From positions 549,096 through 613,095 of the forward strand of contig JAHBBC010000025.1 in NCBI GenBank assembly GCA_019915015.1: DNA of 64,000 bases. The letters are read 5' to 3'. Under the pieces are notes generated by a model. That model worked only from the letters and a program-made list of their open reading frames with translations. It was not told where the DNA came from and did not search any database. The stretch comes from Auriscalpium vulgare (taxonomy: Eukaryota; Basidiomycota; Agaricomycetes; Russulales; Auriscalpiaceae). This document shows positions 58,620-64,000 of the stretch, in pieces. Position 1 is the stretch's first letter. Each line of letters opens with the position of its first letter. A program made the translations under genes and the position numbers.

Positions 58620-59487
58620 CTGCGGGCAACGACCAGCGTGCGTCACGACACAATCGCGGACGAGCCTGCATAGTGGCACGCGTAAGAGGATGTTGGGTGC
58701 ATGTAAAGAGAGTTATGCGTACGTGCACGGCCTGGCGCCATCGTCAAACACGTCGTGTTGGGATCGCGCCTCGTCTGTGGCTCTTATATTACCTGGCCGT
58801 AGTCGACGAAACAGTGAAGGGTGAAGGGCATTGAAGTGCTGGTCCTGAGCTTGAACGTCGAGGCCTAAGGATGTGACGGAGGGGAAAGAAAGGCTTGGAC
58901 TCACTGAGCCGTAAAATGTTGGCAACACCAATATCAACACCGGGCCGGCTCTCCGAGACCCCGATGAATTGCCGCTGACCCGGGCGACAACTTCTTCACC
59001 AGCCTCCTATATCCTTCTAACAACTGACTTTCAGTCCGACATCGTACGAAGATATTATACCCATCCGACAGATCTATAAAGTAGTCAACACCGAGGTTTC
59101 AAACTCTGTCCAGCTCGTCATGTACGTTCCTTGTACGTGTCGACTTTGTGTCGACTCCTCGGGCGCCCAGACACGTCGTACGCCTCGTCACAGCATCCTC
59201 GGCATTACAAAACTGCATCTACGCAGGTCTTCGGAGCCGAACATAACTTAGCCTCAATATCTCTCTTGTTCGGGCGTCTGATGCCGAGAAGACCGACTCA
59301 ATACCGCCTGCCCTAAATCATCGGGCTGTGCAATACTTAGGCTGATGGTAGTAGCGATGCCCTCGCCTTGCTGCCCGCTGCCCAACCACGACGAGCGCGC
59401 ACTATCAAATCTCAGAGCTACACTCTCTTCGGGTACGTTTTCTGCGGTAGTTCGATACAGGCATCTTACACCTTAAGTTCAGACACG
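58620..59487. other. Intergenic
   Basis: No gene supported. It includes the upstream region of the decayed F-box copy at 59488. Confidence 0.4.
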
Positions 59488-60570
59488 ATGTCTCTCCCAT
59501 ATGATGTCCATGTCGCCATCATCGACTGGGTCTATCGTGGCTCACAGCACGCAGCAATCGACCACCGCACACTCTCTGCGTGCTCGCTCGTATGCAAGGC
59601 ATGGACGGCGCCTGCCCAGCGGCTCATCTTCCGCCGTACCTGGACACGCCACCCCATCGTAAACTTCGTCAAACTCGACCGGCTCCTCCCCACGCTGAAA
59701 GCAAATCCGCTTCTCGGGACATACGTGCGGAGCATCTGCATCGTGATTGACGTTGATGGGGATTTCTCCGTGGCCCCAGACTACCTGTCCCTCCTCGCGC
59801 TCTGTCCGGGCGTGACCGCCCTCTCCGCCCTCGTCATCGGCGTATCGTCCCTCCTTCGACGTCTTGCTGGAGCAGCTGCGCGCGATGCACCTTCCTCTCA
59901 CCTACCTGCGGATGAACGGCGGACGAAGCATTGTTTCACAATTTGCCAGCCTCTGGCCCGGCCTGCAGTGCCTCGACGTGCTCGGCCGGACCGGACCCGA
60001 TGTTCCTGCGGTTGGCCCTCCCATGCAGTTGACGATCCCACGCAGCGCCAGGTTGGACTGTTCCAAAATGGAGAATGCGTGGGTACTGGAAGACGCCGAT
60101 GTGTCCGTGCTGCGTGAGCTCGAATTGGCATGCGCTCGATGGGACAATCCCAACACACGGGCGCTCGACAATCTCACATCGCTCGTCCTCGATGGCCCGC
60201 TGCCTCCGCAGTCTATCCTCGACCGCTGCACACGCCTGGAGCAGCTTGTGTTCGCCGAGGACCCCGTGATCCCGGTCGTGCTGCCGCGCACCCTCCGATA
60301 TGTGGGATACCACGAGGTGTCGACACGCGACAGGCTCACGGCGACGTCGATCTGCGGTATGTGGCAGACGCCCTGCAGCCGCTGCCGATACTGAGCCTGG
60401 TGTCCGCGACGGGGAGTCTTCTACGCTGTCCTTGGCGCTGTTGAGGACCAAGTGCAAAGAGCTGGGGGTCGAGTTTGTGCTATACGATGATCGGCGTATG
60501 TTTCGGGTGAGTCAGGACAAAATCATATGCCTTCGATGGACGCTCTGACCTTTCTTCTAGCGCATGTCGA
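59488..60570 (+). pseudogene. F-box paralog, frameshifted
   Basis: It starts MSLPYDVHVAIIDWVYRGSQ with the F-box-like LSACSLVCKAWTAPAQRLIF. The frame changes near 59845 (into VLLEQLRAMHLPLTYLRMNG), again near 60330 (into GDVDLRYVADALQPLP) and again near 60412 (into LSLALLRTKCKELGVEF). At least three shifts make this a decayed copy of the family seen at 47539 and 61719. Confidence 0.75.
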
Positions 60571-61718
60571 ATGTGGATTGGATTTAGGGTGGGGTTTGAA
60601 TACGCTCCCCCGCGAAGACTACGCACAGCATCCTGTTCGCGTACTTTGGGGTGGCCTACTGTATCACCTATAACAAGCGCGTCTGGGAATGGTACACATG
60701 GTACCGTAACGTCTGTTCTGAGTCGTGCAAAATGGCGGTGCTGCGTGAGTTGGTCATCTGCGGTGCGTGACCGCGTTTCAGACTAAGAGCACCGGGTTCG
60801 TGCACTACCGCCGCGAAAAGTACTCACTGCTGACAGGTCCTTCTTGTTTCCCATTTCGCCCGTCCCCCGACACATCCAGCTCCATCGTCGACGCACACCG
60901 TAATCCCCGAATATCAACATTTGTGTCATCTCACAAATTATACCCCGCGCGCGCGATAGGTAACTTGGCTTTGTCGACTTGTCGCCCATTGGCTTGCTGA
61001 TGATCACGGAGTCGAACTAGGCCCGCTCCAGTCACGCAGAGTGTTGCGCAAAGTTCGGTTCGGCCTGGTACACGAAGACCCGCGGCATCGGAGATGTCGG
61101 GGTAGGCGAGAACCAAGGTCCTGCAAGGCAGTGCAAGCTCGTGAAGTACACTTTTAGGCTCAAAGGCCCAGACGCACGGGAGCTGGCGAAGGCCATACGC
61201 GGGCCCGAACACCGCAGCCAGTGCCAGTCACTACCCCGCTCGCCATTTTACGCCATTTTGGTATCCAAACTCACCTTGTCCCTGCTCATCGGTTCCACAT
61301 CGTGAGGCGTACTGAAGGTTGCAGGTGGATGTCGCGGGAGAGTGCCAGCAACTCATTTGCATCCGCGCAAGCCATCCGGACCTGCAGGATACACCATATG
61401 ACTCTCTCAGCACGAACCTATGCCGGGCTTGAGCGGCGAGTGCGGTAACGGTAACATATGCACTCCATCCTATCCTATATAGAAACATCCGGAGCTAATC
61501 GGCTAACAAAAGTTGAAACCGCAGCGAAGTCGCGGCTAATGCGCTTGACGTGGATCTTAATTAGCCACGACCTCCCTCATTATGTGCTTCTGAGTGTCAG
61601 CCTCATCCCTGGTGACCTGTGCGCTCCCTCATATTGCCCTCTCATACTGCAGTACAGTAACCGCCTGCGCGCGGAACTCGACTCCTTCCTCACGTCCCGT
61701 CGCGTCCTTTCCCAGCCT
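60571..61718. other. Intergenic
   Basis: A minus-strand frame at 60931-61212 (YGLRQLPCVWAFEPKSVLHE) is open but lacks neighbours or a domain. Nothing else supported. Confidence 0.35.
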
Positions 61719-62964
61719 ATGTCGTTACCATTCACACCGCGTTCTATCATCCACGTGCCGACGAGACTCGCCCTCGCGCTTCTTCACTCGCGCCGGTTGA
61801 AGTCCGCGCAGCCGCCCGTCCCATATGACATCCAGATGAAGATCATCGACTGGGTATACCTCTATTTCCAGCACGGCTTGGTCGATTTCCGCACGCTCCG
61901 GGCGTGTTCCCTCGTCTGTAAAGCCTGGACAAGACCTTCCCAGCGATTCCTCTTCCGGAAAACTCCCACCATAATTAACCCTCCCTTTGACCGGCTCCTT
62001 TCCGTCATGCGCACAAACCCACTTCTCAATACATACGTGCGCAAAGTCAGCCTGTCCATATACAACGACCCCGAACTCCTCGCTACCAAGGTCCCAGACT
62101 TCCTCTCCATCCTTGCGCTCTGTCCGCACGTCACCATTCTCCAAATCTCCATCGATGACGATTGCGATCTGTCCTTGTTACACGGCGTCGTGGTTGGACT
62201 GCGTGCGCTGGATCTACGGCTTCCATGCCTGCACGTTCAAGGCGTCCTCGGGGCCATTGCTCCTTTCATCCGTCTCTGGCCCGACCTGCAGAGCCTCGAA
62301 TTTCTCTGTCCGGACGACGCCAAGTTCGATCAAGCCGTCCCTCCCGTGCAGCTGAAGTCCTACAAAGGCTCAGAATGTCCCTCCACGACGACACGATCGC
62401 ATACGCCGATTGGATGCTACGGGGATCCGATTTATCCGGACTGCGCGAGCTGCACCTGCTCTACGGTTATGCTCCTGTGCGCCCTCATGGTCTGCACGCG
62501 CTGGCCTCCGCACTCGGCGGTCTCACGATATTGAAGGTCACCGGCGCCCCTCCCCCGCAGCACGTCCTCGACCGCTGCGCGCAGCTCGAGACGCTCATTT
62601 TCTCGGAGTGGCTGGACGGAGCGCTCACGCTGCCGCGGACTCTCCACCATGTCGGCTACCATGCAGAGATGAGGACGCACGCACGCGTGTCTGTGCGAAA
62701 TCTAGTGCATGCTCTGCGTGCGCTGCAGGCGCTGCGCTTGGTGACGGTAACACGGGACACGCCTTCTCCAGTCTGTGATGTGCTCCTGCACGAATGTCAA
62801 TATATGCGTGTCGAATTTGCGGTCTACCACTGGAGCACTTTTAGCGTGAGTGAAAGCGCTGTTAAGTACGCTCAAAACTCTATACTGAATCATCCGCAGA
62901 CTATCTCGGAGGCGCATTTGATTTAGGCCTCACCGAGATCCACTCCACAGACGCTCAACTTGAA
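61719..62964 (+). pseudogene. F-box paralog with one frameshift
   Basis: It starts MSLPFTPRSIIHVPTRLALA. VPYDIQMKIIDWVYLYFQHG and LRACSLVCKAWTRPSQRFLF align with the paralogs. The frame holds to about 62370 (PPVQLKSYKGSE), then continues one frame over from LRMSLHDDTIAYADWMLRGS to VEFAVYHWSTFS and a GTGAGT donor near 62848. A final exon near 62901 is likely. One shift may be a true lesion or a base error. Confidence 0.65.
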
Positions 62965-64000
62965 GGTATGTGGACTTGATCTTCGCTCTAGTGGCAAGCT
63001 GACGCAAAGAAAACACAGGCATACGTTTTTCATGACTCGTCCACGACCTGCGTCCACGCGATACGAGTGGCGACCGCGGCGGGAAGTTGGCCCTAGCGAA
63101 GCTCTACGGCTCGTGTGGGTCTGATCATCAAATGTCAGAGGCGGAGGTGACAGTCCTAGATATCACACGCGTCACGAACGAGATAGCGTTAAATTGACGA
63201 AAGGACACCGTTTTATTCATACAAAAACTTCTCTATATAGGACGCCGTGATGCATTTGTCCGTACAGCCGCCACCGACCCCATGTAGCTGATGATTCACG
63301 GTACACCCTGCAGACGCGGATGGTTGAGATGCATGCGCGCGGGGGAAGGCTGAGACGTACTTTGCATCGTATGCGTTGCTGATACACCCACGCTCCCGGG
63401 CCCTATTGCTATACCAGTCATGGGCATCCGAGGCGTCGTTCAGGCCCGTACAGTGCCTGCAGCTGGGCGGGTGCTCGGCCGAGAGGACTCGACGGTGTCC
63501 ACGTAGTGCACACAGGCGCAGATGCGGCCGTCGCGCTGCGTTTTGCGTGTCACATACTGGTGCGCAAGTCGTATGTGATGGTAGCCTCGCTGCGCCGGTG
63601 ATTCCTTGCTCCACAAGAATAACGCAGATTGCGTTTCGGAGCGTTGGGGGCGAGGCTGCGCGCGAGCCTGGACGATGGCAGATGGATGTTCAATCTATGC
63701 GAAGGAAGTGGCGCGCCGTGGATCCAAGGTCTACTTATATGAGCTTGCGGGCGTCGGGTGCGGGTAGGAAACGAGCATCGAGGAGAGTTGAGTATCGAGA
63801 GAGATGCGCTGTTGCAGTGTTGAGCTAAGATCTATGCACTGGAAGCTAGCCGGAGCGTGTCGCTAAGGTTGGGGTTTCGTCTTCCGTCCGAAGGGCTGTC
63901 CACCCTCCAGAGTCCAGGATGCTAGTCTCTACCGCAACTTCAGGGCTGCCCTCGAGTCGCGCAATGTGACGGAAGTTTTTTTTTTTTGGGGGGGGGGGGG
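62965..64000. other. Right end of the window, no gene
   Basis: No domain was found. The last ~35 bases are a run of T followed by a run of G. Confidence 0.45.

Noticed and set aside
63965..64000. Poly-T then poly-G run at the window end as a telomere or biological signal
   Set aside because: It lacks TTAGGG-type units. Homopolymers at the edge are more likely a sequencing or assembly artefact.
1..64000. CRISPR arrays, rRNA or tRNA genes
   Set aside because: No regularly spaced repeats were seen. No B-box-like GGTTCGANNCC with a matching acceptor stem was found by eye, though a weak tRNA could be missed.

Overview
The window looks like nuclear DNA of an Agaricomycete (mushroom-forming basidiomycete), probably a wood-decay lineage, although I cannot fix the genus from sequence alone. 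The genes are broken by many introns of about 45-70 bp that begin GTGAGT, GTACGT or GTGCGT and end CAG or TAG. The protein families are typical of Agaricomycetes: a Plavaka transposase, TET/JBP-like dioxygenases, DUF6532, F-box repertoires and an EDC4-type decapping scaffold. I rebuilt the exon chains below by hand from splice signals and reading-frame continuity. No transcript data were available.

Region 1 (about 1-31,700) is accessory DNA full of small lineage-specific genes. It holds a RING/coiled-coil protein (406-1381, minus), two tail-anchored paralogs 25 kb apart (2181-2904 and 27523-28694, plus) and a decayed EDC4/Ge-1-like gene (6514-8705). It also holds two 5-exon paralogs with a shared TATA box and a 9-nt first exon (11344-12385 and 18277-19318, minus). 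A gene with an in-frame internal duplication lies at about 12976-14299, and a 489-aa six-exon gene at 20016-21766. Two further small proteins lie at 22845-23283 and 26460-27025. Between them are degenerate repeats, tandem duplications and a 64-nt near-palindrome.

Region 2 (32326-44373) is the centrepiece, a 12.05-kb Plavaka-type (CACTA-like) DNA transposon that appears complete. It has imperfect terminal inverted repeats, candidate 3-bp target duplications (CCC) and subterminal arrays of short motifs. Six genes are open: a 994-aa transposase, a 543-aa TET/JBP-like dioxygenase, a 243-aa protein with an acidic middle and a basic tail, a tandem pair of ~150-aa paralogs, and a 545-aa DUF6532 protein. 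The first three are on the minus strand and the last three on the plus strand, so the cargo is organised divergently. The DNA to its right is a decayed DUF4048-like gene.

Region 3 (47,500-63,000) is closer to ordinary genome. It holds an F-box/LRR-type gene whose expected start codon reads GTG, a 14-TM MFS (DHA2) transporter containing a 14-nt micro-exon, a tRNase Z with the HMHADH zinc motif, a 614-aa single-exon F-box protein, a small two-exon gene, and two frameshifted F-box paralogs in tandem. The window ends in a poly-T/poly-G run that looks like a contig end or artefact.

The clearest functional unit is the transposon. The transposase presumably recognises the terminal and subterminal motifs. 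The TET-like enzyme may oxidise 5-methylcytosine on the element or its target, and the other cargo proteins are of unknown role.
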